From an uncultured Actinomycetes bacterium (GTDB lineage: Bacteria > Actinomycetota > Acidimicrobiia > Acidimicrobiales > Microtrichaceae), in the NCBI GenBank assembly GCA_903868545.1, contig CAIPVR010000315.1:1-42203 (forward strand): a stretch of DNA of 42,203 nucleotides. Reading direction: 5' to 3'. This document shows positions 13,879 through 21,532 of the stretch, in pieces. The notes under the pieces are model-generated. The model was given only the letters and a program-made list of their open reading frames with translations. It did no database searches and was not told where the DNA came from. A program made the position numbers and the translations under genes. Every line of letters starts with the position of its first letter. The first letter of the stretch is position 1.

Positions 13879-16107
13879 TCAGCCCGGGGACGCCACCGCG
13901 GGGCTCGGTGCCACCGTGGTGGGCGGCGCCACCGTGGTGGTGGGCCGGGGTGGGGCGGTGGTGGTGGGCCGCGGCGCCGCCGTGGTGGTGGTCGCGGGCA
14001 CCGAGGTGGTGGTCGTGGACGAGCCGGGAACCGTGCTCGACGTGGACGACCGCGGCACCGAGGTGGACGAGGTCGACCCACCCGAGGTGGGGCTCATCGA
14101 CGAGTTCAGGATCCGCTTCCCGGCGTCGGCCACGGGGAACCTGCACGGCGCAGTGCCCCTGGTGGCCTTCGACATGAAGTTGCGCCAGATGCCGGCGGGG
14201 ATCGTCCCGCCCGCCACCTGCTGGCCCTTGAAGCTCTTCATCTCGCGCGGCTGCTCGTAGCCCATCCACACCGCGGCGGTGAGGTTGCACGTGTACCCGG
14301 TGAACCAGGCGTCCTTGGCGTCGTTGGTGGTGCCGGTCTTCCCGGCGGCGGGGACCCGGAGCCCGGCGTTCTTCCCGGTGCCGTTCTGGAGCACGCCCTG
14401 CAGCACCGCCGTGACCGTGTCGGCCACCGCCGGTTGGACGACCTGCCGGCGCTCCACCCCGGTGGCGGCGTCGAACAGCACGGTGCCGTCGGCGGCCTCG
14501 ATCCGACGGATCGAGTACGGGCTGATGTGGGTGCCACGGTCCATGAAGGTGCTGTAGGCGGACGCCATGTCGAGCACCGACACCTCCTCGGCGCCGAGCA
14601 CGAGGGAGTACACGGGGTCGAGCTGGGCGGTGACCCCCAGGCGACGGGCCATCTCGGCGAGACGTTCCGGCCGGATCGTGTCCACCATTCCGGCGTACAC
14701 GGTGTTGGTGGAGTTCCACGTCGCCTGCTCGACGGTCTCGATGCCGTGGTCGGACTTGTCGTAGTTCGCGGGCTTCCACACCTGGCCCGCCCCGGCGTAG
14801 ACGCCGGGGAACTGGGTGGTCGGCGGGGCGCGGAACCGGGACTTCACCGAGTAGCCGTCCTCCACGAAGGCCGCGAGCGCGAACGGCTTGAACGTGGAGC
14901 CCGGCGCACGGCCCGAGCCGCCGCCCTCGGCCCCCAGGGCCAGGTTCACCTTGTCGGTGGTGTAGTCCCGACCACCGACCATGGCCCGGATCCGGCCCTC
15001 GTCGTCGATCGCCACGAGCGAGCCCGTGGGCCCCTCCGGCTGGTCGAGCGTGTCGTACACGGCGTCCACGGCCGCCTGCTGCAGCGTGGGGTCGAAGGTG
15101 GTGTACACCCGCAGCCCCCTCGTCTCGGCGCCCGGGCCGTACCGGGCCCGCAACTGTTGGCGGACCCACTCGACCCAGTACTCGGAGCCCAGCTCGGTGT
15201 ACTTCACGTCGCCGAAGTCGCTGCGCTGGGCGACCCGGGGCCGGATGGTGGGCGGCTGGACCGTGCCGTCGGGCCGATTGGTCGCCGCCGTCACCCACGG
15301 GAGGTCCGCCGCCGACTCGGCCTCGGCACGGGTGATGGCCCCGGTCGCCACCATCCCGTCGAGCACCGACCGGCGCCGGCGGTCGGCCACCGCCGGGTGC
15401 TGCACGGCGTCCGCGGTCTCGGGCGAGCGGATCAACGAGGCCAGGTAGGCCGCCTGCGGCAGCTGCAGGTCCTTCACCCCCACGCCGAAGTAGGTCCGCG
15501 ACGCCGCCTCCACGCCGTAGGCGCCACGGCCGAAGTACACCTCGTTGAGGTACCGGGTCAGGATCTCCTGCTTGCCCAGTTCCCGTTCGAGCTTCACGGC
15601 CAGCACCGCCTCGCGGGCCTTGCGGTCGAGCGTCCGCTCCGAGGACAGATAGACGTTCTTGACGTACTGCTGGGTGATGGTCGACCCGCCCTGCTGGGAC
15701 TCCGAGTCCCCGAGGACCGTCTGGTAGAGCGCCCGGCCGATGCCCATCGGATCCACGCCGTTGTGCTCGAAGAAGTTGCGATCCTCCGCGGCGAGCACGG
15801 CCTGGACGAGCACCGGCGGCAGGTCCTCGTAGCGGACCGTCACCCGTTCCTCCTCCGCGGTGAGCCGGGCCATCGCGTTGTCGAAGCCGCACTGGCCGTC
15901 GCCCACGTTGAGGTCGCAGACGAACGACGTCTCGATCGGCCGCTGCGCCGGCGGCAGCCGCAGGGTGTTGAGCGCCGCCCACAGCCCGCCCACGGCCACC
16001 ACCAGGAGCACGAGGGCGCCGTACCAGACGGCCCGCAGCCGCCAGAAGATGCTGCGCCGACCCTCCGGGCGGGCCGGGCGACGTGGTGACGGGGTGGATC
16101 GGGTCAT
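13879..16107 (-). CDS. Class A penicillin-binding protein (transglycosylase/transpeptidase)
   Basis: A 742-residue bifunctional peptidoglycan synthase. A basic cytoplasmic N terminus is followed by one membrane helix (about 28-50). The GT51 domain carries EDRNFFEHNGVD (catalytic Glu), QGGSTITQQ and RKAREAVLAVKLE. The transpeptidase domain carries SxxK GSTFKP, SxN STN and KTGTT. The last 75 residues are a low-complexity Thr/Pro/Ser tail (TTTTSVPATTTTAAPRP), probably a wall-spanning segment. DUF5318 lies directly upstream on the same strand, the same pairing as Rv0049-ponA1 in M. tuberculosis (from memory). The ATG at 16107 has no clear ribosome-binding site. Confidence 0.95.
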   Translation of the reverse strand: MTRSTPSPRRPARPEGRRSIFWRLRAVWYGALVLLVVAVGGLWAALNTLRLPPAQRPIETSFVCDLNVGDGQCGFDNAMARLTAEEERVTVRYEDLPPVLVQAVLAAEDRNFFEHNGVDPMGIGRALYQTVLGDSESQQGGSTITQQYVKNVYLSSERTLDRKAREAVLAVKLERELGKQEILTRYLNEVYFGRGAYGVEAASRTYFGVGVKDLQLPQAAYLASLIRSPETADAVQHPAVADRRRRSVLDGMVATGAITRAEAESAADLPWVTAATNRPDGTVQPPTIRPRVAQRSDFGDVKYTELGSEYWVEWVRQQLRARYGPGAETRGLRVYTTFDPTLQQAAVDAVYDTLDQPEGPTGSLVAIDDEGRIRAMVGGRDYTTDKVNLALGAEGGGSGRAPGSTFKPFALAAFVEDGYSVKSRFRAPPTTQFPGVYAGAGQVWKPANYDKSDHGIETVEQATWNSTNTVYAGMVDTIRPERLAEMARRLGVTAQLDPVYSLVLGAEEVSVLDMASAYSTFMDRGTHISPYSIRRIEAADGTVLFDAATGVERRQVVQPAVADTVTAVLQGVLQNGTGKNAGLRVPAAGKTGTTNDAKDAWFTGYTCNLTAAVWMGYEQPREMKSFKGQQVAGGTIPAGIWRNFMSKATRGTAPCRFPVADAGKRILNSSMSPTSGGSTSSTSVPRSSTSSTVPGSSTTTTSVPATTTTAAPRPTTTAPPRPTTTVAPPTTVAPSPAVASPG

Positions 16108-16264
16108 GACGGACGGGAGCGCCCGACGGGTCGGGGCGGCAACAGTCTGCCCGGCCGGGACGGCGGCGTCCCATCACGTGCCGGTGGCCCGGCGGCAGCG
16201 GGAAGGATCACCCAGCGTCCGCCGCACCCGGCGGGGCGGCCGGTGGGCGGCCCGGGCCCTCGGC

Positions 16265-16666
16265 TCAGGCGGGTTGCCGGCCGACGGGATCGACCCGCAG
16301 CAGGTGGTTCCAACGGCAGGCCAGGCAGACCTCCACCGTGTAGCAGCGTGCGCCCACCCGCCCCTCGGTCACCTTGCGGAGCTCGGCCCGGCCCGCCACG
16401 ACCTTGCCGCCGGCCGGCAGGCGGGGACCGAACACGTAGCGCACGAGGCGCAGCTGCGACTCGCCGCAGACCGGACACGGGGCGGTGGCGCGCTGCGAGC
16501 AGTTGTGGCCCACCCGCAGCAGTTCGGACTGCGCGTCACAGACGTCGGTGCGGTCGAGTTCGCCCGCCCGGAACCGGTGCAGCAGCTGCCGACGGGCGAA
16601 GCGGTAGTCCACACTGCCGGGGGTCGGGCCCGGCCGGCCCGGCGTCTCCGGTTGCAGGAACGGCAC
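16265..16666 (-). CDS. DUF5318 family protein with two CxxC pairs
   Basis: A 133-residue protein. After a Pro/Gly-rich start comes VDYRFARRQLLHRFRAGELD, DVCDAQSELLRVGHNCS, then CPVCGESQLRLVRYVFG and finally VEVCLACRWNHLLRVDPVG. The layout, with paired cysteines in CPVC and CLAC, matches the actinobacterial DUF5318 family encoded next to ponA. The four cysteines probably bind zinc; the role is unknown. I chose the GTG at 16666 because TAGCCT lies 8 nt upstream, giving a leaderless transcript, and an earlier start would cross that promoter. The gene after it on this strand is the class A PBP, so a role in envelope growth is plausible (inference). Confidence 0.8.
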   Translation of the reverse strand: MPFLQPETPGRPGPTPGSVDYRFARRQLLHRFRAGELDRTDVCDAQSELLRVGHNCSQRATAPCPVCGESQLRLVRYVFGPRLPAGGKVVAGRAELRKVTEGRVGARCYTVEVCLACRWNHLLRVDPVGRQPA

Positions 16667-16674
16667 GGTGTCCG

Positions 16675-16763
16675 AGGCTACCGGTCCGGGCCGTCGTCCA
16701 CGGCGTCGGGCACCCACCGGCCCGCCACAGGTCCACGAACCGGCGCCGGGGCTGGGCGAGAAT
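16675..16763. promoter_or_regulatory. Divergent leaderless-type promoters of DUF5318 and the methyltransferase
   Basis: On the minus strand TAGCCT (16680-16675) is 8 nt before the GTG at 16666. On the plus strand GAGAAT (16758-16763) is 6 nt before the GTG at 16770; this is a weaker match. Neither start has a Shine-Dalgarno sequence. Confidence 0.45.
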
Positions 16764-16769
16764 GGCGCC

Positions 16770-17585
16770 GTGCCACCGTCCAGTTCCTCCTCGTCGCGGA
16801 CCGTCCGCCGCCACCCGTCGGCGGGCAACCTGGACGCCCGGCCCGCGCTGGTGCGCGACGGCGACCAACCGGTGGCGCTCGCGCCCGCCAGTTTCCCCCA
16901 CGGCGCCGAGGCATCACGCGAGCTCGTGCAGTTCGGCCCCGACCTCGACCACGAGGTCCTCAGCAAGATGGTCGGCCCCACCGACGGCCGTCGCATCCTC
17001 GACCTGGGCTGCGGCGCCGGGGCCGCCGCCGTGGCACTCGCCCGCCGGGGGGCCCGGGTGATCGCGGTCGAGTCGTCGACGGCCCGCCTGGCCCAGGCCC
17101 GCGCTGCTGCCGAGGTGGCCGAGGTGAAGGTGGAGTTCCACCACAGCGACCTGGCCGACCTCGCCTTCGTCCGGGCCGACAGCATCGACTCGGCCCTCGC
17201 CGTCTACTCACTCGCCGGTGTGCAGGACCTGGGCCGGGTGTTCCGTCAGGTGCACCGCGTCCTCAAGCCCGAGGCACCCTTCACCGTGTCGCTCCCCCAT
17301 CCGGTGGCCTGCATGCTGGAGTTCGACGACGACCAGCAGCCCCCGTACCTCGGCCGAACGGCGTGGAGCTCGTCGGCCATCACCTGGCGGGCCGGTGGCG
17401 ACGAGGGGATCACCCACGTCCACCAGATCGGCGACGTGTTCACCACGCTCACGCGCTCGAACTTCCGGGTCGACGCCCTGTTGGAGCCACGGGCCGAGGG
17501 CACGACGAGGGGTCCGCACAGTTCCCCGCTCGACGACTGGGTGCCCTCCACCCTGCTGGTGCGGGCGCGGAAACTCGGGATCTGA
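16770..17585 (+). CDS. Class I SAM-dependent methyltransferase
   Basis: A 271-residue protein with the Rossmann methyltransferase core: motif I ILDLGCGAGAAAVALARRG, motif II acidic end VIAVESS, then HHSDLADLAF, a motif IV region SALAVYSLAGVQDLGRVF and the post-core strand VLKPEAPFTVSLPHPV. The substrate is not evident; PHPVACMLEF and a long C-terminal insertion resemble small-molecule methyltransferases more than rRNA enzymes. The GTG at 16770 is preferred over an in-frame GTG at 16668, since the latter would lie in the promoter region of the divergent gene. The last motif, DWVPSTLLVRARK, completes the beta sheet. Confidence 0.82.
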   Translation: MPPSSSSSSRTVRRHPSAGNLDARPALVRDGDQPVALAPASFPHGAEASRELVQFGPDLDHEVLSKMVGPTDGRRILDLGCGAGAAAVALARRGARVIAVESSTARLAQARAAAEVAEVKVEFHHSDLADLAFVRADSIDSALAVYSLAGVQDLGRVFRQVHRVLKPEAPFTVSLPHPVACMLEFDDDQQPPYLGRTAWSSSAITWRAGGDEGITHVHQIGDVFTTLTRSNFRVDALLEPRAEGTTRGPHSSPLDDWVPSTLLVRARKLGI

Positions 17586-17619
17586 GCGGCGGGGCGACCG
17601 GCCCGTCGGCGCCGACGGC

Positions 17620-18063
17620 TCAGGCCCCGCCCGTGCCGTCGTGGCGGACCACCACCACCGGGCAGCGGGCGTGGTTGACGCAGTAGGTCGTCACCGAGCC
17701 GAGCAGCAGGCCCATGAAGCCGCCGTGGCCGCGTGAGCCCACCACGAGGAGGTCCGCATCGGCCGACAGCGCGATGAGCCGCTCCCCTGCATGGCCCTCG
17801 AGCACCTCCGAGGTCACGTCCACGCCGTCGAGCCCGCCCTCGAGACGCACGGTGTCGATGGCGGCGTCGAGCATCGTGCCGGACGCGGCCCGCAGGTCCG
17901 ACGGGTCGGGCGCCGCCACCTCGTAGCCGGTCGACATGATCGGCGTGCTGAAGGTGCCCACGACCTTGAGCGGGCAGCCGCGGAATCGGGCCTCCTCGGC
18001 CGCCCAGCGAAGGGCGTCCAGCGCGTTCTCGGACCCGTCGACCCCGACCACGATCCCGCTCAT
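17620..18063 (-). CDS. Universal stress protein (UspA family)
   Basis: A 147-residue single-domain Usp: IVVGVDGSENALDALRWAAEE at the N terminus and the ATP-binding loop VVGSRGHGGFMGLLLGSVT, matching G-2x-G-9x-G(S/T), then VNHARCPVVVVR. An ATP-binding type is therefore likely. The ATG at 18063 overlaps the stop of the CCA-adding enzyme gene (ATGA) and has GAGGAGC 7 nt upstream, inside that gene. The two are therefore translated from one mRNA, although a functional link is not obvious. Confidence 0.92.
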   Translation of the reverse strand: MSGIVVGVDGSENALDALRWAAEEARFRGCPLKVVGTFSTPIMSTGYEVAAPDPSDLRAASGTMLDAAIDTVRLEGGLDGVDVTSEVLEGHAGERLIALSADADLLVVGSRGHGGFMGLLLGSVTTYCVNHARCPVVVVRHDGTGGA

Positions 18064-19640
18064 CGGCGAGCTCCTCTCGTCACCCCGGAGTCTCGCGCCG
18101 GTGACGAGGCGGTGTCGTCCGCGGTGTCGTCCGCGGTGGCGGCCACCGGGTCGTCCGCGGTGTCGCCGTCGTCCCGCGCGGCCCACCAGCGGTCCAGTTC
18201 CTCGAGCGCCCGGTCGTGGCCGAGCGGGCCGTGCTCCAGGCGCAGCTCGAGCAGGTGCTCGAGCGCCCGCCCCACCTCCGGACCCGGCGGGAGGCCCAGG
18301 TGGTCCATCACCTCGCGGCCGTCGAGGTCGGGTCGGATCGCCCGCAGCTCCTCGGAGCGCCGGAGTTCCCCGATGCGCTCCTCGAGCTCGTCGATGCGGC
18401 GGGCCAGCGCCTCGGCCTTGCGCCGGTTCCGGGTGGTGCAGTCGGCCCGGGTCAGCGCGAGCAGCTCCCCGAGCAACGGCCCGGCGTCACGCACGAAGCG
18501 GCGGACCGCCGAGTCCGTCCAGCCCATCTGGTACGTGTGGAACCGGAGGTGCAGGTAGACGAGCTGGGTCACGTCGTCCACGGTGCGGTTCGGGAACTTC
18601 AGCGCCCGCATCCGGTCGCGGGTCATCCGCGCGCCCACCACCTCGTGGTGGTGGAACGACACCCCGCCGCCCTGGATGGACCTCGTCCGGGGCTTGCCCA
18701 CGTCGTGGAACAGCGCCGCCAGGCGCACCTCCGGCGTCCGGGCCGACTGCGCGACCACGGCGATCGTGTGGGCCAGCACGTCCTTGTGGCGGTGGATCGG
18801 GTCCTGCTCCAGGCGCATGGCCGGCAGTTCCGGGAGGAACCGGTCCGCCAGCCCGGTGTCGTGCACGAACCACAACCCGGCCGAGGGGTCCTCCACCATC
18901 AGGAGCTTCACCAGCTCATCACGGACCCGCTCGGCCGACACGATCGAGAGCCGGTCGGCCATGCCCACCACCGCGGCCCGGAGGGCCGGGTCGGGCTCCA
19001 ACCCGTAGCCGGCGATGAACCGGGCCGCGCGCAGCATGCGCAGGGGGTCGTCGGAGAACGACACCTCCGGGTCCAGCGGCGTGCGGAGCCGGCCGGCGAG
19101 CAGGTCGTCGAGACCCCCGAACGGGTCGATGAGACCCGGATCGGCGGACGTCACCTCCAGCGCCATGGCGTTCACCGTGAAGTCGCGACGGGACAGGTCG
19201 TCGGCCACCTCGCGGCTGAACTCGACGTCGGGCTTCCGGCTGTCGGGCCGGTACGCCTCGGCCCGGTGGGTCGTGATCTCGTAGGTGTGGCCCCCGATCC
19301 GGCAACCGATCGTGCCGAAGCGCTCGCCCTGGGTCCACAGCGCCTCGGCCGCCGGCCCCACCACGGCCTTCACCTCCGAGGGGGTCGCGTCGGTGGTCAG
19401 GTCGACGTCGGCCTCCTCCGCCGGGATCTCGCCGTCGGGGGTCTCCCCGGGGAGCGCCCCGCCGGTGATGTCCTCGGTGGTGATGTCCTCGGCGGTGACG
19501 GCCCCCGGCACGATCCCCGGCCGTGCGAAGCCGTCCCGCACCCGACCGCCCACCACGTAGAGACGGAACCCCGCCGCCGCGAAGCGGTCGCCGAGCGGAC
19601 GCACGTCCGACAGGAGGTCACGGAACTGCGGGGGGATCAC
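18060..19640 (-). CDS. CCA-adding tRNA nucleotidyltransferase with HD domain
   Basis: A 526-residue member of the poly(A) polymerase/CCA family, equivalent in position to mycobacterial PcnA. The head carries VVGGRVRD (29-36) and the catalytic DVD (78-80) in EADVDLTTDA, then DLSRRDFTVNAMAL and DPLRMLRAARF. An HD domain follows (AALFHDVGKPRTRS). Two features are odd. About 35 residues rich in AEDITTEDITGG are inserted between GGRVRD and DVD inside the active-site region, where the usual gap is short. The C terminus is a low-complexity tail (DDTADDTAS). The GTG at 19640 has TACCCT 7 nt upstream and no ribosome-binding site. Confidence 0.93.
   Translation of the reverse strand: MIPPQFRDLLSDVRPLGDRFAAAGFRLYVVGGRVRDGFARPGIVPGAVTAEDITTEDITGGALPGETPDGEIPAEEADVDLTTDATPSEVKAVVGPAAEALWTQGERFGTIGCRIGGHTYEITTHRAEAYRPDSRKPDVEFSREVADDLSRRDFTVNAMALEVTSADPGLIDPFGGLDDLLAGRLRTPLDPEVSFSDDPLRMLRAARFIAGYGLEPDPALRAAVVGMADRLSIVSAERVRDELVKLLMVEDPSAGLWFVHDTGLADRFLPELPAMRLEQDPIHRHKDVLAHTIAVVAQSARTPEVRLAALFHDVGKPRTRSIQGGGVSFHHHEVVGARMTRDRMRALKFPNRTVDDVTQLVYLHLRFHTYQMGWTDSAVRRFVRDAGPLLGELLALTRADCTTRNRRKAEALARRIDELEERIGELRRSEELRAIRPDLDGREVMDHLGLPPGPEVGRALEHLLELRLEHGPLGHDRALEELDRWWAARDDGDTADDPVAATADDTADDTASSPARDSGVTRGARR
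19464..19493 (-). repeat. Two tandem 15-bp repeats in the CCA-adding enzyme gene
   Basis: GGTGATGTCCTCGGT at 19464-19478 is followed at once by a copy differing in one base (19479-19493) and then a partial third. It encodes the repeated pentapeptides TAEDI/TTEDI in the insertion of the nucleotidyltransferase head. Confidence 0.8.
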
Positions 19641-19647
19641 CGGCCGA

Positions 19648-19653
19648 AGGGTA
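19648..19653 (-). promoter_or_regulatory. Leaderless-type -10 of the CCA-adding enzyme gene
   Basis: TACCCT on the minus strand, 7 nt before the GTG at 19640; no ribosome-binding site between. Confidence 0.5.
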
Positions 19654-19719
19654 CCGGCCGGCGGCACCACCCCCGGGAGCGGCGCGGGACAGGCGGAGGA
19701 TGGCGGTCGGCGGTCGGCC

Positions 19720-20724
19720 TCAGTCGAGGTCGCGGGCGGCCCGGACCCGTTCCACCACGTCGTGGCCGGGCCCGCCCGAGCTCGGCGGCTCGGGATGCAG
19801 GCGCTCACCGAGCAACGCCGCCACGGTCGCTGCCGACGAGTGGGCCAGCGCCTCGAGGTCGTACCCGCCCTCCAGGAAGGCCACCACGCGCCCGGCGGGG
19901 ACGAGGGCGGCCAGGTCGGCGGTGAGGTCGGCGAAGTCACCGGCCGTCAGCCCGAGGTCGGTGAGCGGGTCGTCGCGGTGGCCGTCGTAGCCGGCCGACA
20001 GCAGCAGCCAGGTGGTGCCGTGGCGGGCGAGTGCCGGCGCCACCAGCTGCTCCACGGCGTTCCGGTACACCTCGCCGGTGGCGCCCGGCGGGACCGGCAC
20101 GTTCAACGTGGTCCCGATCCCGTCACCGGTCCCCGTCTCGGAGGCCAGTCCGGTGCCCGGGTAGAGCGGCTGCTGGTGCCACGACACGTAGAGCACCCGT
20201 CCGTCGTCGTAGAAGATGTCCTGGGTGCCGTTGCCATGGTGGGCATCGATGTCCACCACGGCCACCCGCTCCCCCGCCGCGGCGAGGGCCGCGGCGGCCA
20301 CCGCCACGTGGTTGAAGAGGCAGAAGCCCATCGCCCGGTCGGCCGTGGCGTGATGGCCGGGCGGCCGCACGGCCACGAACGCGGCGTCCGCCTCGCCGCC
20401 GCGGAGCCGTTCCACCGCGTCGAGGCCGGCCCCCGAGGCGAGGCGGGCCAGGTCGGCGGAGTACTCCCCCACCACCGTGTCGCCGTCGAGCTGGGTCCGC
20501 CCGGACCGGCAGAACTGGTCGATGCCCCGCACGAACGCCGCGGGGTGCACCCTGTGCAGTTCCTCGTCGGTCGCCGGACGTGGCCGGGTCCAGGCCACCG
20601 CCTCGCCGAGGTCGTGCAGGGTGAGGCCGTCGAGCACGGCGGTCAGCCGGTCGGGGCGCTCCGGGTGGAACGGCCCGGTGTCGTGGGCCAGGAACCGCTC
20701 GTCGGCGTACATGAGCACGGCCAC
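19720..20724 (-). CDS. HDAC-superfamily deacetylase (AcuC/acetylpolyamine amidohydrolase-like)
   Basis: A 334-residue zinc hydrolase of the arginase/deacetylase fold: HDTGPFHPERPDRL at the N terminus, VRPPGHHA with the catalytic His pair, VAVVDIDAHHGNGTQ with Asp and His zinc ligands, LLSAGYDGHRDDPL with the second Asp, and AFLEGGYDLEAL. All catalytic positions are present. Substrates in bacteria include acetylated lysine on enzymes and acetylpolyamines. A GNAT acetyltransferase is divergently encoded next door, which suggests, but does not show, an opposing pair. The GTG at 20724 has TACGCT 6 nt upstream and no ribosome-binding site. Confidence 0.93.
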   Translation of the reverse strand: MAVLMYADERFLAHDTGPFHPERPDRLTAVLDGLTLHDLGEAVAWTRPRPATDEELHRVHPAAFVRGIDQFCRSGRTQLDGDTVVGEYSADLARLASGAGLDAVERLRGGEADAAFVAVRPPGHHATADRAMGFCLFNHVAVAAAALAAAGERVAVVDIDAHHGNGTQDIFYDDGRVLYVSWHQQPLYPGTGLASETGTGDGIGTTLNVPVPPGATGEVYRNAVEQLVAPALARHGTTWLLLSAGYDGHRDDPLTDLGLTAGDFADLTADLAALVPAGRVVAFLEGGYDLEALAHSSAATVAALLGERLHPEPPSSGGPGHDVVERVRAARDLD

Positions 20725-20730
20725 CGGGCC

Positions 20731-20760
20731 AGCGTACTGTCGGAGGGGTTCGCCTATCCT
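20731..20760. promoter_or_regulatory. Divergent -10 elements of the deacetylase and GNAT genes
   Basis: TACGCT on the minus strand (20736-20731) is 6 nt before the deacetylase GTG. TATCCT on the plus strand (20755-20760) is about 55 nt before the GNAT ATG, which has its own AGGAGA further down. Confidence 0.45.
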
Positions 20761-20815
20761 CGGCGTCGGGCCACCCCGCCGGAAACCCACCCCCGCAGGA
20801 GACCGGAACGACGGC

Positions 20816-21532
20816 ATGACCACCCGCCAGACCCTGACCGTGGGCGCCGACCGCTTCCGGGTCGGGCCGTGGCACGCGGATCGTTCCATCGCGTACCTGG
20901 CCCTCCCGCCGGAGGTGGCCCGGCCGTCCGACGACGGGCTCCGGCGCTGCGTCGACCGGCTCGCCGACGCGGGCTACAGGTCGATCATCACCTCGGCGCT
21001 GCACCCGGAGGAGGCCGGGGCGTTCCTCCGGCTCGGCTTCGCGGAGTACGACCGCCTCCGCGTACTGGCCCACGATCTGCGCGACATCGACCCGCCGCGG
21101 CCGGCGCTCGATCCGTCCGTGCGGCTCCGCCGGGCCCGGCGGGGCGACCGCACCCCGGCCCTGGTGGTCGACGGGCGGGCCTTCCCACCCTTCTGGCGCA
21201 TGGACCGGGCCGGGCTCGCCGAGGCGGAGTCGGCCACACCCTCCCGTCGTTTCCGTGTCGCGGTGCGCAACGGCGTGGTGGGGTACGCCATCACCGGCCG
21301 CGGCGGCAGCCAGGCGTTCCTGCAGCGGCTGGCCACCGATCCCGATCTCGCCGGGCACGGGGTGGGCAGCGCGCTGGTGGTCGACTCCCTGCACTGGGCC
21401 GTCCGGCGCCGCTGCCGACGCCTGCTCGTGAACACCCAGCGCGAGAACGACCGGGCCCTCGACCTGTACCGCCGGCTGGGCTTCCGGCCGACCCCCACCG
21501 ACCTGGTCGTCCTGAGCCGGCCGGTGCCGTGA
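20816..21532 (+). CDS. GNAT family N-acetyltransferase
   Basis: A 238-residue protein. The C-terminal half is a clear GNAT domain: FRVAVRNGVVGYAITGRGG, then FLQRLATDPDLAGHGVGSAL (acetyl-CoA loop, Q/R-x-x-G-x-G/A-like), RLLVNTQRENDRALDLYRRLGF. The N-terminal half (MTTRQTLTVGADRFRVGPWH, SIITSALHPEEAGAFLRLGF) looks like a second, degenerate GNAT unit. The acceptor is unknown. The ATG lies 17 nt after GCAGGAGA. Its stop overlaps the GTG of the DUF6049 gene (GTGA), so it heads a run of co-oriented genes that continues through the kinase and sigma factor. In mycobacteria this spot before the DUF6049 gene holds mutT4 (from memory). Confidence 0.87.
   Translation: MTTRQTLTVGADRFRVGPWHADRSIAYLALPPEVARPSDDGLRRCVDRLADAGYRSIITSALHPEEAGAFLRLGFAEYDRLRVLAHDLRDIDPPRPALDPSVRLRRARRGDRTPALVVDGRAFPPFWRMDRAGLAEAESATPSRRFRVAVRNGVVGYAITGRGGSQAFLQRLATDPDLAGHGVGSALVVDSLHWAVRRRCRRLLVNTQRENDRALDLYRRLGFRPTPTDLVVLSRPVP

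Noticed and set aside
13900-14060. GGTGGTGGTGG tracts as a repeat array
   Set aside because: They are the codons of the Thr/Pro-rich tail of the penicillin-binding protein.
19762-21528. Long plus-strand open reading frame upstream of and in frame with the DUF6049 gene
   Set aside because: It is antisense to the HDAC-like gene and overlaps the GNAT in another frame. Its protein is Arg/Gly/His-rich without motifs, while the signal peptide begins at the GTG at 21529.
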